Part shown: positions 33,578 through 41,983 of the stretch, piece by piece
Layout of the letters: every line of letters begins with the position of its first letter
How positions within the stretch are numbered: position 1 is the stretch's first letter
DNA from: Pseudomonas rubra
GTDB lineage: Bacteria; Pseudomonadota; Gammaproteobacteria; Pseudomonadales; Pseudomonadaceae
Assembly: GCF_028656935.1 (NCBI RefSeq)
Contig: NZ_JAMDGZ010000035.1
Coordinates: 124,001-188,000 of the forward strand
Direction: 5' to 3'
Length of the DNA stretch: 64,000 nucleotides
Translations under genes and position numbers: made by a program
The notes under the pieces: generated by a model
The model's input: only the letters and a program-made list of their open reading frames with translations
Told to the model about the DNA's origin: nothing
Databases searched by the model: none

Positions 33578-34459
33578 ATGCCTCGTTCGTTTTCCCTACG
33601 CCGCCTGCTGCTGGCCTTCGCAACGCTGGGGGCCATGGCCCAGGCTTCAGCCGCCGAGCCGCTGAGCCTGGATGTCTACAACCCCGATACCAACGCCCTG
33701 TTTCCGGTCAGTTCGGTGATCGTCAGCGGCAAGCATGATGCCATTCTGGTCGATGCCCAGTTCGGCAAGGGCCAGGCGGAGCAGGTACTGGCCAAGCTGC
33801 AAGCGAGCGGCAAAAATCTGACCACTATTTATATCAGCCACGGCGACCCGGACTATTACTTCGGCCTGCAGACCCTGACCCATGCCTACCCCAAGGCCAA
33901 GGTCGTGGCGTCGGCGGCGACCGTTGCCCATATCAAGCAGACCATGGACGGCAAGCTCGCCTACTGGGGCCCGCAGATGGGCGCCGACAAACCGGAAAAA
34001 TTGATCGTTCCGCAGGTGTTGCAAGGCAATGAACTGAAACTTGAAGGCCAGCGCCTGGAAGTGATTGGCCTTGACGGCCCGCAGCCGGACCGCAGCTTTG
34101 TGTGGATTCCATCGATCAAAGCGGTAGTCGGTGGCGTGGTGGTCGCCGAGAATCTGCACGTGTGGATGGCTGATACCCAGTCGGCGCAATCGCACAAGGA
34201 CTGGCTGGCGACCCTCAAGCGCATCGAACAGCTCAAGCCTGACACCGTGATCCCGGGTCACTACCTGGGCCAGAGCAGCCGCTCGCTCAAGTCGGTGCAG
34301 TTCACTGCGGACTATATCCGCGCCTTTGACGAAGAAACCGCCAAGGCTGGCAATGCCGCGGAACTGATCGCGGCGATGAAAAAGCGTTACCCGGAGCTGG
34401 GCGAAGAGAGTTCGCTGGAGCTCGGTGCCAAGGTCGCCAAGGGCGAGATGAAGTGGTAA
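33578..34459 (+). CDS. Secreted metallo-beta-lactamase-fold hydrolase
   Basis: 293 residues. A signal peptide (about 1-25, ending AQASAAEP) exports it. The zinc motif is HGDPDYYFG (about 87-95), a variant of HxHxDH in which Asp replaces the second His and Tyr-Tyr follows. PGHYLG near residue 226 gives another metal His. This altered motif suggests changed metal ligation, or loss of one metal, compared with classical lactamases. Similar proteins are annotated only as MBL-fold hydrolases. Downstream by 30 bases is an NAD(P)-binding protein gene, probably in the same operon, and a divergent LysR gene probably regulates both. Confidence 0.8.
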   Translation: MPRSFSLRRLLLAFATLGAMAQASAAEPLSLDVYNPDTNALFPVSSVIVSGKHDAILVDAQFGKGQAEQVLAKLQASGKNLTTIYISHGDPDYYFGLQTLTHAYPKAKVVASAATVAHIKQTMDGKLAYWGPQMGADKPEKLIVPQVLQGNELKLEGQRLEVIGLDGPQPDRSFVWIPSIKAVVGGVVVAENLHVWMADTQSAQSHKDWLATLKRIEQLKPDTVIPGHYLGQSSRSLKSVQFTADYIRAFDEETAKAGNAAELIAAMKKRYPELGEESSLELGAKVAKGEMKW

Positions 34460-34489
34460 GCGTCAATTCATTCTGACTGGAGAGTTCCC

Positions 34490-35104
34490 ATGAGCAAGAT
34501 CGCAATCATTGGTGCTACCGGCCGTGCCGGTAGCCAGTTGCTGGAAGAGGCCCTGCGCCGTGGCCATAGCGTTACCGCCATTGCCCGTGATCCTTCGAAG
34601 CTGCAGGGGCGTGAAGGGGTCAACACCGTGGCGCTGGATGTCAGCGACAGCGCTGCCCTGCAACAGGCCGTCGCTGGGCATGACGTGGTGCTGAGTGCTG
34701 CGCATTTTTCCAGCATCAAGCCACAGGCCATCATCGAGCCGGTGAAGAAGGCCGGGGTCAAGCGCCTGCTGGTTGTCGGTGGCGCCGGTAGCTTGCTGCT
34801 GCCGTCGGGGCATAAGGTCATCGACAGCCCAGATTTCCCCGAGGCCTACAAGGCCGAGGCAACCGCCGGTGGTCACTACCTTGATACCTTGCGTCAGGAA
34901 CAGGACCTGGATTGGACCTTCCTGTCACCCTCGGCAGAATTTGTCGAAGGTGCCCGCAGCGGCGCTTACACGCTGGGCAAGGACCACCTGTTGATCGGCG
35001 CCGACGGCAAGAGCTGGATCAGCTTTGCCGACTACGCCATTGCCATGCTCGATGAAGTGGAAAAGCCGGCGCACTCGCGCCAGCGCTTCACTGTGGGTTA
35101 TTGA
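34490..35104 (+). CDS. NAD(P)-binding protein of the NmrA/atypical SDR type
   Basis: 204 residues. The N-terminal dinucleotide motif is IAIIGATGRAGSQLLEEAL (GATGxxG, residues 6-11). HSVTAIARDPSKL supplies the NADP-preferring basic residues and VVLSAAHF the next strand. The middle reads VKRLLVVGGAGSL. No YxxxK catalytic pair is evident, typical of NmrA-like sensors and NAD(P)H reductases of the YwnB group. It follows the MBL gene by 30 bases with an ACTGGAGAG ribosome site. Its stop overlaps the convergent LysR gene by seven bases. Confidence 0.82.
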   Translation: MSKIAIIGATGRAGSQLLEEALRRGHSVTAIARDPSKLQGREGVNTVALDVSDSAALQQAVAGHDVVLSAAHFSSIKPQAIIEPVKKAGVKRLLVVGGAGSLLLPSGHKVIDSPDFPEAYKAEATAGGHYLDTLRQEQDLDWTFLSPSAEFVEGARSGAYTLGKDHLLIGADGKSWISFADYAIAMLDEVEKPAHSRQRFTVGY

Positions 35105-35979
35105 GGGGCCTGGGCCTGCTCGCACAACCAGGCGAGCAGTTCCGTCATAGCCGCTGAAGCCGCCCCTTGGGGTCGCACCAGGTAATAGGCCTGGCCGGTG
35201 CTGACCTTGAGTGCAAACGGGGTGACCAACCGACCGCACTTGAGGTCATCGCCGATCAGCGCCCGGTCGCCGATGGCTACCCCGGTTCCCTGGGAGGCCA
35301 TCGACATGGCCATGTCCAGGGTTTCGAAATGCTGGCCCTTGCCCTGGCGGGGCAGGCTCGCCCCGGCGGCGCTGAGCCAGGCGTTCCAGTCGCGTTGGTC
35401 GCGGGTCGGATGCAGGAGCATGTGCTGGTCAAGGTCGGCGACCTGCTGCAAGGGCAGGGCGCCGCTGAGCAGTTGCGGCGCACACACCGGCGTCAGTTGT
35501 TCATCGAACAGTTTCAGGGTCGGCAGGCCATGGTTGGGCCGAGCGCCATAGACCACCGCGGCATCGAATACTTCGTGACGAAAATCCACCCCATGCTGCA
35601 CCGTGGTGGTCAGCTCCACCGGCGCGTCCGGGCGCAGCGCTTGCCACTCCATCAGGCGCGGCAGCAGCCAGCGCATCACGCAGGTCGGCGCCTTGAGCTG
35701 CAATGTGGTACTGCGTGCGCCGACCTGGCGCACCCCTTCTTCGAGCAAGGCGAATACCTGCTGCACTCGTGGCAGCCAGTCCTGGCCTTCGCGGGTCAGG
35801 CTCAGGCCTCGAGCCTGGCGCAGGAACAGCGGGTAGCCCAGGTGTTCTTCCAGCCCGGCGATCTGCCGGCTTACTGCCCCTTGGGTGATATGCAACTGTT
35901 GCGCAGCGCGGGTGAAGTTGCAGCACTGGGCCGTGATCAGAAAGGTGTGCAGGGCAGGCAGGGGAGGCAGGCGTTTCAT
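35098..35979 (-). CDS. LysR-family regulator (GcvA-like)
   Basis: 293 residues. The N-terminal HTH MKRLPPLPALHTFLITAQCC...AAQQLHITQGAVSRQIAGLEEHLGYPLF is of the GcvA/AmpR subgroup. The effector domain follows from about 90. It is divergent from the ThDP-decarboxylase/aldehyde-dehydrogenase operon. A perfect TAGCCATG-N9-CATGGCTA repeat seven bases upstream of its start is the likely binding site. It probably controls that operon in response to an arginine-derived or similar keto acid (inference). Confidence 0.85.
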   Translation of the reverse strand: MKRLPPLPALHTFLITAQCCNFTRAAQQLHITQGAVSRQIAGLEEHLGYPLFLRQARGLSLTREGQDWLPRVQQVFALLEEGVRQVGARSTTLQLKAPTCVMRWLLPRLMEWQALRPDAPVELTTTVQHGVDFRHEVFDAAVVYGARPNHGLPTLKLFDEQLTPVCAPQLLSGALPLQQVADLDQHMLLHPTRDQRDWNAWLSAAGASLPRQGKGQHFETLDMAMSMASQGTGVAIGDRALIGDDLKCGRLVTPFALKVSTGQAYYLVRPQGAASAAMTELLAWLCEQAQAPQ

Positions 35980-35985
35980 CGGCTT

Positions 35986-36010
35986 TAGCCATGATCTGAG
36001 GACATGGCTA
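35986..36010. promoter_or_regulatory. Inverted repeat, candidate LysR operator
   Basis: TAGCCATG (35986-35993), nine bases, CATGGCTA (36003-36010). A perfect 8-bp dyad between the LysR start and the decarboxylase gene, placed as expected for autorepression and divergent activation. Confidence 0.55.
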
Positions 36011-36092
36011 GTATGAGCTTTTTTGCATTGTGCAGGTAGCCGTCGGGCGGTCCAATAAAGGCCGTTTCCCGAACAACTACAGGCATATGATC

Positions 36093-37730
36093 ATGGTAAC
36101 TTGCGGCGAAGTACTGGTAAAACTCCTTGAAGACTATGGTGTTGACCATGTCTTCGGGATTCCCGGCGTGCATACCGTGGAGCTCTATCGCGGCCTGGCG
36201 CGTTCAAGCATCCGCCACATCACCCCGCGCCACGAGCAAGGCGCAGGCTTCATGGCTGACGGCTATGCGCGTACCCGTGGCAAGCCGGGCGTGTGCTTCA
36301 TCATCACCGGCCCAGGCATGACCAATATCACCACCGCCATGGGCCAGGCCTACGCCGATTCGATTCCGATGCTGGTGATTTCCAGCGTGCAGTCACGCGA
36401 CCAGCTTGGCGGCGGGCGCGGCAAGCTGCATGAGCTGCCAGCGCAAGGCAATCTGGTGGCTGGGGTGGCGGCGTTCTCCCACACCTTGATGAGCGCTGAT
36501 GACCTGCCGTCGGTACTGGCCCGTGCTTTTGCAGTGTTTGATGGCGCCCGTCCGCGCCCGGTGCATATCGAGATTCCGCTGGATGTACTGGTGCAAGAGG
36601 CTGACCACCTGCTGGCCAGTGCGCCGGTGCGTATCGCTCGCGCCGGCGCTGCGCCTGCGCCCGTTGCGCAAATGGCCGGGATGCTGGCGGCAGCGCGTCG
36701 CCCACTGATTTTGGCCGGTGGCGGTGCCATCGATGCCAGCGCCGCGCTGACCCGCCTGGCTGAGTACCTGCAGGCACCGGTAGCGCTGACCATCAACGCC
36801 AAGGGCGTATTGCCGGCCAGCCACCCGTTGCAGATCGGCTCGACCCAATCGTTGCTGGCCACTCGCGCCCTGGTCGCCGAGGCCGATGTGGTGCTGGCGA
36901 TAGGCACCGAGCTTGCCGAGACCGACTACGACGTGACCTTCAAGGGCGGCTTCGAGATCCCGGGCGAGCTGCTGCGCATCGATATCGACCCCGACCAGAC
37001 CGTACGCAACTACCCGCCGAAGGTCGCCCTGGTCGCTGATTCGACCCTTGCTACCCAGGCCTTGCTGGTCGCCCTGGCCGAACAACCGGCACCTGTGCGC
37101 AGCAGCGAGTGGGGCGCGGCGCGTGCCGCACGCCTGCGTGAAGTGCTGGAAAGCGAGCGCGACCTGCCGATGCGCAGCCAGACGCGCATGCTCAACACTA
37201 TTCTCGAAACCCTGCCCGGCGCAGTGCTGGTCGGGGATTCGACGCAACCGGTGTACACCGGCAACCTGACCCTGGACATGGACCAACCGCGGCGCTGGTT
37301 CAACGCCTCGACCGGCTATGGCACCCTGGGGTACGCACTGCCAGCGGCCATGGGCGCCTGGTTGGGCAGCGCGCAGGCGGCGGCCGAGCGCGCACCGGTG
37401 GTGTGCCTGATCGGCGATGGCGGCCTGCAGTTCACCCTGCCGGAGCTGGCCAGTGCCCGTGAGGCGCAGGTACCGCTGATCGTGCTGCTGTGGAATAACC
37501 AGGGTTATGAAGAGATCAAGCGCTACATGGTCAACCGCGCCATCGAACCGGTCGGCGTCGATATCTACACCCCTGATTTTATCGGTGTCGCCAAGGCCCT
37601 GGGCTGCAGTGCCGAGTCAGTGGGTGACGTCGCCCAACTGCGCGAAGCCTTGCGCCAGGCCTGCGATCGCAAGGGCCCGAGCCTGATCGAAATCGACCAG
37701 GCCACCTGGATGCAGGCGGTGCCAGCATGA
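36093..37730 (+). CDS. aruI: ThDP-dependent decarboxylase, probable 5-guanidino-2-oxopentanoate decarboxylase
   Basis: 545 residues from the ATG at 36093, nine bases after AGG; another ATG at 36087 is almost as good. The acetolactate-synthase fold has three domains. The activating glutamate is in RHEQGAGFMADGYAR, the central domain spans about 190-320, and the ThDP motif is GDGGLQFTLPELASAREAQVPLIVLLWNN. The sequence resembles AruI of P. aeruginosa, which decarboxylates 2-ketoarginine to 4-guanidinobutyraldehyde in the arginine transaminase pathway. No transaminase gene aruH is nearby. The downstream aldehyde dehydrogenase overlaps by four bases. Another keto acid cannot be excluded. Confidence 0.72.
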   Translation: MVTCGEVLVKLLEDYGVDHVFGIPGVHTVELYRGLARSSIRHITPRHEQGAGFMADGYARTRGKPGVCFIITGPGMTNITTAMGQAYADSIPMLVISSVQSRDQLGGGRGKLHELPAQGNLVAGVAAFSHTLMSADDLPSVLARAFAVFDGARPRPVHIEIPLDVLVQEADHLLASAPVRIARAGAAPAPVAQMAGMLAAARRPLILAGGGAIDASAALTRLAEYLQAPVALTINAKGVLPASHPLQIGSTQSLLATRALVAEADVVLAIGTELAETDYDVTFKGGFEIPGELLRIDIDPDQTVRNYPPKVALVADSTLATQALLVALAEQPAPVRSSEWGAARAARLREVLESERDLPMRSQTRMLNTILETLPGAVLVGDSTQPVYTGNLTLDMDQPRRWFNASTGYGTLGYALPAAMGAWLGSAQAAAERAPVVCLIGDGGLQFTLPELASAREAQVPLIVLLWNNQGYEEIKRYMVNRAIEPVGVDIYTPDFIGVAKALGCSAESVGDVAQLREALRQACDRKGPSLIEIDQATWMQAVPA

Positions 37731-39160
37731 TCAAGCTGCCTGGTCTCTACATCGAAGGCGTCTGGCAGCATGGCTCCCAGACACTGACAGTGATCAACCC
37801 GAGCAATGAGCAGGTGCTGGCCGAAGTGGCCGGTGGCGATGCCGCGGCGGTCGAGCGGGCAACGCTGGCGGCCCAGGCGGCGTTTATTGAGTGGTCCGCG
37901 TCCAGCGGGCCGACCCGTGCGGCCCTTCTGCGGGCCATTGCCGAGGGCGTTGAAGCACGCCGCGAGCGCCTGGTGCAGTTGCAAGCCAGCAACAACGGCA
38001 AGCCGCTGGCTGAAGCCCATATCGATGTCGATGATGTTGTCGCCACTTTCGGCTATTACGCGGAGCTTGCGGACAACCTTGGACGCGACCGCTCGGTGGC
38101 GCTGCCCAGCGAAGACTTTGTCGCCCGGGTGCGTCGTGAAGCGTGCGGCGTGGTCGGTCTGATCGTGCCGTGGAACTTCCCCATGGTCACCACCGCCTGG
38201 AAGCTGGCGCCAGCCTTGGCGGCAGGTTGCTGTGTGGTGCTCAAACCTTCGGAAGTCACGCCGCTGGCCGAGCTGGAACTGGCAGCGATCATCGCCGAAA
38301 CAGGGCTGCCGGAAGGGGTGTTCAACCTGGTTTGTGGTACTGGGCTAGCAGTGGGTGCACCGTTGGCGGGTGATCCGCGTATCGCCAAGATTTCCTTCAC
38401 CGGCAGCAATGCGGTGGGGGTGCAGGTCATGCAGCGGGCGGCGGAGACGATCAAGGGCGTGAGCCTGGAACTGGGCGGCAAGTCGTCCTTGTTGGTGCTC
38501 GAAGAAGCCGACCTGGCGCTTGCGGTGGAGCTGGCCTGCCTGGGTGGTTTTTTCAATGCCGGGCAAATGTGCTCGGCCACCAGCCGGGTGCTGGTAGCCG
38601 AAACCCTGTACCCGGCCTTTATCGATGCGCTGAAGGCTCGCACTGAGGCGATTCGTGTCGGTGAGCCGTTCAGTGGTGCAAGCGAAATGGGCCCACTGGT
38701 CAATCAGGCCCAGTACCAGCGGGTCCAGGCGCACATCACCGCGGGTGTGCAAGCGGGGGCGCAGTTGCTTTGTGGTGGTTCACGGCCGGCGGATCTGCCT
38801 TGTGGTTATTTCGTCAGCCCTACAGTGTTCACCGAGGTGCCGCTGGACAGCGCCTTGTGGCGCGAGGAGATCTTTGGCCCGGTGTTGTGCGTGCGTTCGT
38901 TTGCCACTGAAGCCGAGGCGCTGGCGCTGGCCAACGACACCGAATTCGGCCTGGTGGCCAGTGTGCTCAGCCGTGACTTGCAGGCGGCTGAGCGGGTCGC
39001 CAATGGGCTGCAGGCGGGGCTGGTATGGATCAACGCGCCGCAGGTGATCTTCCCGCAGACCGCTTGGGGTGGATACAAGCAAAGCAGCCTGGGGCGGGAG
39101 CTGGGACCTTGGGGGTTGAGTGCGTTTCAGGAGATCAAACACGTGGTCAGGGCAATCTAA
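37727..39160 (+). CDS. NAD(P)-dependent aldehyde dehydrogenase, probably for 4-guanidinobutyraldehyde
   Basis: 477 residues. The active-site nucleophile is C282 in FNAGQMCSATSR and the general base is E248 in SLELGGKS. VPWNFPMVTTAWKLAPALAAGCCVVLKPSE forms the cofactor site and SFTGSNAVG is the Rossmann turn. It is related to betaine- and aminoaldehyde dehydrogenases. The start overlaps the decarboxylase stop (ATGA), so the two proteins are co-translated and the aldehyde released by the first is the natural substrate of the second. The stop overlaps the convergent AraC gene by four bases. Confidence 0.85.
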   Translation: MIKLPGLYIEGVWQHGSQTLTVINPSNEQVLAEVAGGDAAAVERATLAAQAAFIEWSASSGPTRAALLRAIAEGVEARRERLVQLQASNNGKPLAEAHIDVDDVVATFGYYAELADNLGRDRSVALPSEDFVARVRREACGVVGLIVPWNFPMVTTAWKLAPALAAGCCVVLKPSEVTPLAELELAAIIAETGLPEGVFNLVCGTGLAVGAPLAGDPRIAKISFTGSNAVGVQVMQRAAETIKGVSLELGGKSSLLVLEEADLALAVELACLGGFFNAGQMCSATSRVLVAETLYPAFIDALKARTEAIRVGEPFSGASEMGPLVNQAQYQRVQAHITAGVQAGAQLLCGGSRPADLPCGYFVSPTVFTEVPLDSALWREEIFGPVLCVRSFATEAEALALANDTEFGLVASVLSRDLQAAERVANGLQAGLVWINAPQVIFPQTAWGGYKQSSLGRELGPWGLSAFQEIKHVVRAI

Positions 39161-40086
39161 AGCGCATTGCGCAATTTGGCCAAGTCCCTTACCGGAGGAG
39201 CCCCATACAACCGGCTGTATTCCCGGCTGAACTGCGAGGGGCTTTCATAGCCCACCCGATAACCGGCCACCGCCGCTTCCAGCCCGTCATTGAGCATCAG
39301 CCGTCGCGCTTCCTGCAGGCGCAGCTGCTTCTGGTACTGCAACGGGCTCATGGAGGTCAGTGCCTTGAAGCGGTGATGCAAGGTCGAGGTGCTCAGGTTG
39401 ACCTCCCGCGCCAGTTCATCGATGCGCAGCGGTCGATGGAAATGTTGATTGAGCCATTCGATGGCCTGGCACACCCGGTGGGTCTGGCTGTTGGCCATGG
39501 CAATTTCATAGAGCCGATAACCCTGTGGCCCACGCAGCAGCCGGTAGAGGATCTCGCGCTGGATCAGCGGTGCAAGGATCGGGATGTCCTTGGGCGAATC
39601 CAGCAGGCGAATCAACCGCAACAGCGCATCGAGCAGCAGCGGGTCGGTACGCTCCACATACAGGCCGCGGCCCGACGGCAGCGCCGGTACGCCCAGAGGG
39701 CCGGCATCGGCCAGCAGGTTGTTGATCTGCGCCGGGTCAATGTTCAGGCGCAGGCCCAGGCTGGGGTTTGCCGGGCTGGCTTCCAGCAGCACGCCGCTGA
39801 TCGGCAATGCCACCGAGACCACCATGTAATGCAACGGGTCATACATGTAACGCTCATCGCCCAGGCTCACTTCCTTGCTGCCATGGGCCAGGATGCACAG
39901 CGCAGGTTTGGCCAGGGCCGGCAGCGAGCGTACGCTTTCTTCGTAGCGCGCCAGAAACAGGTCCTCGACCACCGACTCGTCACCCGCCTGGCGTGGCGCA
40001 TGACGATGGATAAGTTCGGCCAGCTCCTGGCGCTGGTGCTCCAGGGCCGGGTCGAGGATCAGGCGGTCGGGGTCGATTGCAGGCAT
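39157..40086 (-). CDS. AraC-family regulator (AraC_N type)
   Basis: 309 residues. The N-terminal domain, about 20-190, belongs to the AraC_N sensor type (LFLARYEESVRSLPALAKPALCILAHGSKEV). The C-terminal double HTH lies about 205-300 (LRIDELAREVNLSTSTLHHRFKALTSMSPLQYQKQLRL, then YESPSQFSREYSRLYG). Regulators of this kind often control nearby reductases or dehydrogenases. The target is unknown; it lies between the aldehyde dehydrogenase and a small monooxygenase gene, and could control the latter from the divergent promoter region. Confidence 0.85.
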   Translation of the reverse strand: MPAIDPDRLILDPALEHQRQELAELIHRHAPRQAGDESVVEDLFLARYEESVRSLPALAKPALCILAHGSKEVSLGDERYMYDPLHYMVVSVALPISGVLLEASPANPSLGLRLNIDPAQINNLLADAGPLGVPALPSGRGLYVERTDPLLLDALLRLIRLLDSPKDIPILAPLIQREILYRLLRGPQGYRLYEIAMANSQTHRVCQAIEWLNQHFHRPLRIDELAREVNLSTSTLHHRFKALTSMSPLQYQKQLRLQEARRLMLNDGLEAAVAGYRVGYESPSQFSREYSRLYGAPPVRDLAKLRNAL

Positions 40087-40150
40087 CGGAATAATTCCTC
40101 AGAGAACGCCTGCAGGATAGGTTTGTGCAAGTCAGGGCGCTAGTCGAAAG

Positions 40151-40207
40151 CTGCCGAGCGCTTGCCTGATCCTGCAGCGAACGCAGGATCAGGCAAGCGC
40201 TCGGCAG
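40151..40207. repeat. Long perfect inverted repeat (25-bp arms), distinct from the REP types
   Basis: Arms 40151-40175 and 40183-40207 are exact reverse complements around AGCGAAC. The core is CGAGCGCTTGCCTGATCCTG. It lies between the divergent AraC gene and the ABM-domain gene. It may be a further REP variant or a transcription barrier; it has no U-tract. Confidence 0.75.
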
Positions 40208-40288
40208 GAATCGCCTAACCGTCGCACGGGTACGTGGCCTAACCTGTGCAACCTGGCATTTTCATCTGGCTGCACATGGAGAACGCAC

Positions 40289-40597
40289 ATGACCTCGGCA
40301 CATTCGGTCACCCACCTTGCATTTATCCGGGCCAGCAGCGGTCGTTCAGAGGAGTTGGGCGAGCGCTTGCGTCACCTGCTGGAACCGTCGCGCCAAGCGC
40401 CTGGTTGTCTGAATTTCAGCCTCCAGCGCTCCCAGGCCGACGCCGACCTGTGGCTACTCAGTGGTTTTTGGCGCGATCAGCAAGCGATGAGTGGTTACTT
40501 CGCTTCACCGACCCTTGAGCTATTCGGCGAGCTGGTGCAGGCGCGAGTGGTCGACAGCCTCGACCTGCATACCTTCGGCGAGCCTTGCGCAGGTTAG
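40289..40597 (+). CDS. Antibiotic biosynthesis monooxygenase (ABM) domain protein
   Basis: 102 residues, a single ferredoxin-like ABM domain. HLAFIRASSGRSEELGERLRHLLEPSRQAPGCLNFSLQRS and WLLSGFWRDQQAMSGYFASPTLELF follow the family pattern, with the usual late E/F-rich strand. Members are cofactor-free quinol monooxygenases (YgiN) or small stress proteins. The ATG follows a GGAGAA site. It is cytoplasmic and lies divergent from the AraC gene, which may regulate it. Confidence 0.8.
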   Translation: MTSAHSVTHLAFIRASSGRSEELGERLRHLLEPSRQAPGCLNFSLQRSQADADLWLLSGFWRDQQAMSGYFASPTLELFGELVQARVVDSLDLHTFGEPCAG

Positions 40598-40636
40598 AAT
40601 GGCGGCTTCAGGCAATTGATGTGGATTTCAAAGCAC

Positions 40637-40867
40637 ATGGCACGTAAAGAATTTTCCCAGTTCGAAGCAGTATCGGCGGCGGTACGCGGCGAGGACGGTT
40701 ATCACGCCGCCATCGCCGTCAAAGGCCTGGGCGCCTCCGGGGCACCGCGCTTTCACAAGGTTCTTGCAGGGCAGACCTTCAACACTGCCCTGGCTGCTGA
40801 TGAAGCGGCCTGTGTCGAGCTTGAGCGCCTGCAGGGCGTCGATGACGACGCCGAGCTGGTCTGGTAA
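40637..40867 (+). CDS. Small conserved-looking protein, unknown
   Basis: 76 residues from the ATG at 40637 (MARKEFSQFEAVSAAVRGED). An earlier start at 40619 adds six residues and has an AGG seven bases upstream, so the start is uncertain. The sequence alternates charged and small residues, with GYHAAIAVKGLGASGAPRFHKVLAGQTF suggesting two or three beta strands. There is no signal or membrane segment. The stop lies one base before the end of the convergent flavin reductase gene. I do not recognise a domain. Confidence 0.6.
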   Translation: MARKEFSQFEAVSAAVRGEDGYHAAIAVKGLGASGAPRFHKVLAGQTFNTALAADEAACVELERLQGVDDDAELVW

Positions 40868-40868
40868 C

Positions 40869-41480
40869 TCAGCCGTTGACCTGCGGGCGGGCCATCTTGA
40901 ACAGGTTACCCAGTTCAAAGTAGTCCGCCGGGCCGCCGCCACGCAGGATCGGCTGGCCGGCGGCGGTATCGTAAATGCCATCCTTGAGCAGATGCTCGGC
41001 GATATGCACGGCCACCACTTCACCCATAATTAACCAACTGGGCACCAGGGCCTGGTCGGCGCGTTGCAGCTGGATAATCTGCGTCACCTTGCACTCGAAC
41101 GACACCGGGCTCTCTTGTACCCGCGGCACGGCAATTACCTTTGATGCCACCGGAGTCAGCCCGCTCAGGGCAAACTCGTCGACCTGTGGAGCGACGGCGG
41201 CGCAGCTCTGGTTCATGGCTTCGGCGAGTGGCCGGGTGGCCAGGTTCCAGGCGAACTCACCGGTCTGCTCGATGTTGTTCAGGCTGTCTTTGCGCCCGAC
41301 GCTTGAGAAACCGATGATCGGCGGAATGTAGTTGAAGGCGTTGAAGAAGCTGTAGGGCGCAAGGTTCAAGCGACCTTCGGCGTCCTGGGAGGAAATCCAG
41401 CCTATCGGGCGTGGGCCGACGATGGCATTGAACGGATCATGGGGTAGGCCGTGGCCTTTTGCCGGTTCGTAGTAATACAT
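40869..41480 (-). CDS. Flavin reductase-like protein (FMN-binding split barrel)
   Basis: 203 residues from the ATG at 41480 (MYYYEPAKGHGLPHDPFNAI); a longer frame is rejected because the family begins here. The FMN-binding split barrel is shown by IVGPRPIGWISSQDAEGRLNLAPYSFFNAFNYIPPIIGFSS and DSLNNIEQTGEFAWNLA. GEVVAVHIAEHLLKDG is the family C-terminal block. Such proteins bind FMN and may supply reduced flavin or act in stress. No partner oxygenase gene is adjacent, except the ABM-domain gene nearby on the other strand. Confidence 0.82.
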   Translation of the reverse strand: MYYYEPAKGHGLPHDPFNAIVGPRPIGWISSQDAEGRLNLAPYSFFNAFNYIPPIIGFSSVGRKDSLNNIEQTGEFAWNLATRPLAEAMNQSCAAVAPQVDEFALSGLTPVASKVIAVPRVQESPVSFECKVTQIIQLQRADQALVPSWLIMGEVVAVHIAEHLLKDGIYDTAAGQPILRGGGPADYFELGNLFKMARPQVNG

Positions 41481-41555
41481 CTGCGCTGGCCCGAAAGCCG
41501 TCCTTCGTGAGTAAGCCTCTAGTGTGCCAAGGCTTTGCCGTGCTGAAAACAACTA

Positions 41556-41575
41556 AGCCCGGCCGAAGCCGGGCT
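41556..41575 (-). terminator. Intrinsic hairpin terminator
   Basis: AGCCCGGC-CGAA-GCCGGGCT. On the minus strand it is followed by TAGTTGTTTTC, 20 bases after the repeat-protein stop. The loop is a UUCG-type tetraloop on that strand. Confidence 0.8.
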
Positions 41576-41594
41576 GACTGCGTTGCATCAGGGC

Positions 41595-41843
41595 TTAGCT
41601 GATGCGATGGGCCTGGGTGCGATCGAAACCGTCTTCGGCGAATTTCGCGCCACCAGTGCGATCGAAGCCATCTTCGGCAAATTTGGCACCACCGGTACGA
41701 TCAAAACCGTCTTCTGCATAAGTGGCCGACTGGGTTTGCACGGCGCTGAAGTTGTGGCTGTTGGTGCGGTCGAAGCCGTCTTCGGCGAAAGCGTTGGCAG
41801 CCAGTACCGAGAAGGCCAGGGTCAGGATCAGTTTGCTTTTCAT
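41595..41843 (-). CDS. Small secreted protein with four AEDGFDRT repeats
   Basis: 82 residues. A signal peptide of 20 residues (MKSKLILTLAFSVLAANAFA) has a cleavage site directly before EDGFDRT. The mature part is four AEDGFDRT blocks: the first at the cleavage site, then after a 15-residue spacer, then twice separated by GGAKF, and the tail QAHRIS. Two exact 13-residue units (DNA 41619-41657 and 41658-41696) differ at six bases, all synonymous, so selection holds the protein sequence. It has no cysteine. Similar short Pseudomonas proteins carry vague names such as phage infection protein; I know no proven function. It is a monocistronic gene with its own terminator. Confidence 0.75.
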   Translation of the reverse strand: MKSKLILTLAFSVLAANAFAEDGFDRTNSHNFSAVQTQSATYAEDGFDRTGGAKFAEDGFDRTGGAKFAEDGFDRTQAHRIS

Positions 41844-41983
41844 GGTTGTTGCTCCGAGGTGGTGAGGGGGTGTTTGTTTCTATGGATTGAATGCTACTCC
41901 GATTAATTTGATTAAAAAGCGCAAAAATTCGCACTTAAAAATCAAATATATCGATATGTATGGCAACAGTTTAGCCTCTATCC

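Noticed and set aside
41595..41843. Repeat protein as a ribosomally made, cysteine-based bacteriocin
   Set aside because: The mature chain has no cysteine, no double-glycine leader and no modification or immunity gene nearby; it has a Sec signal.
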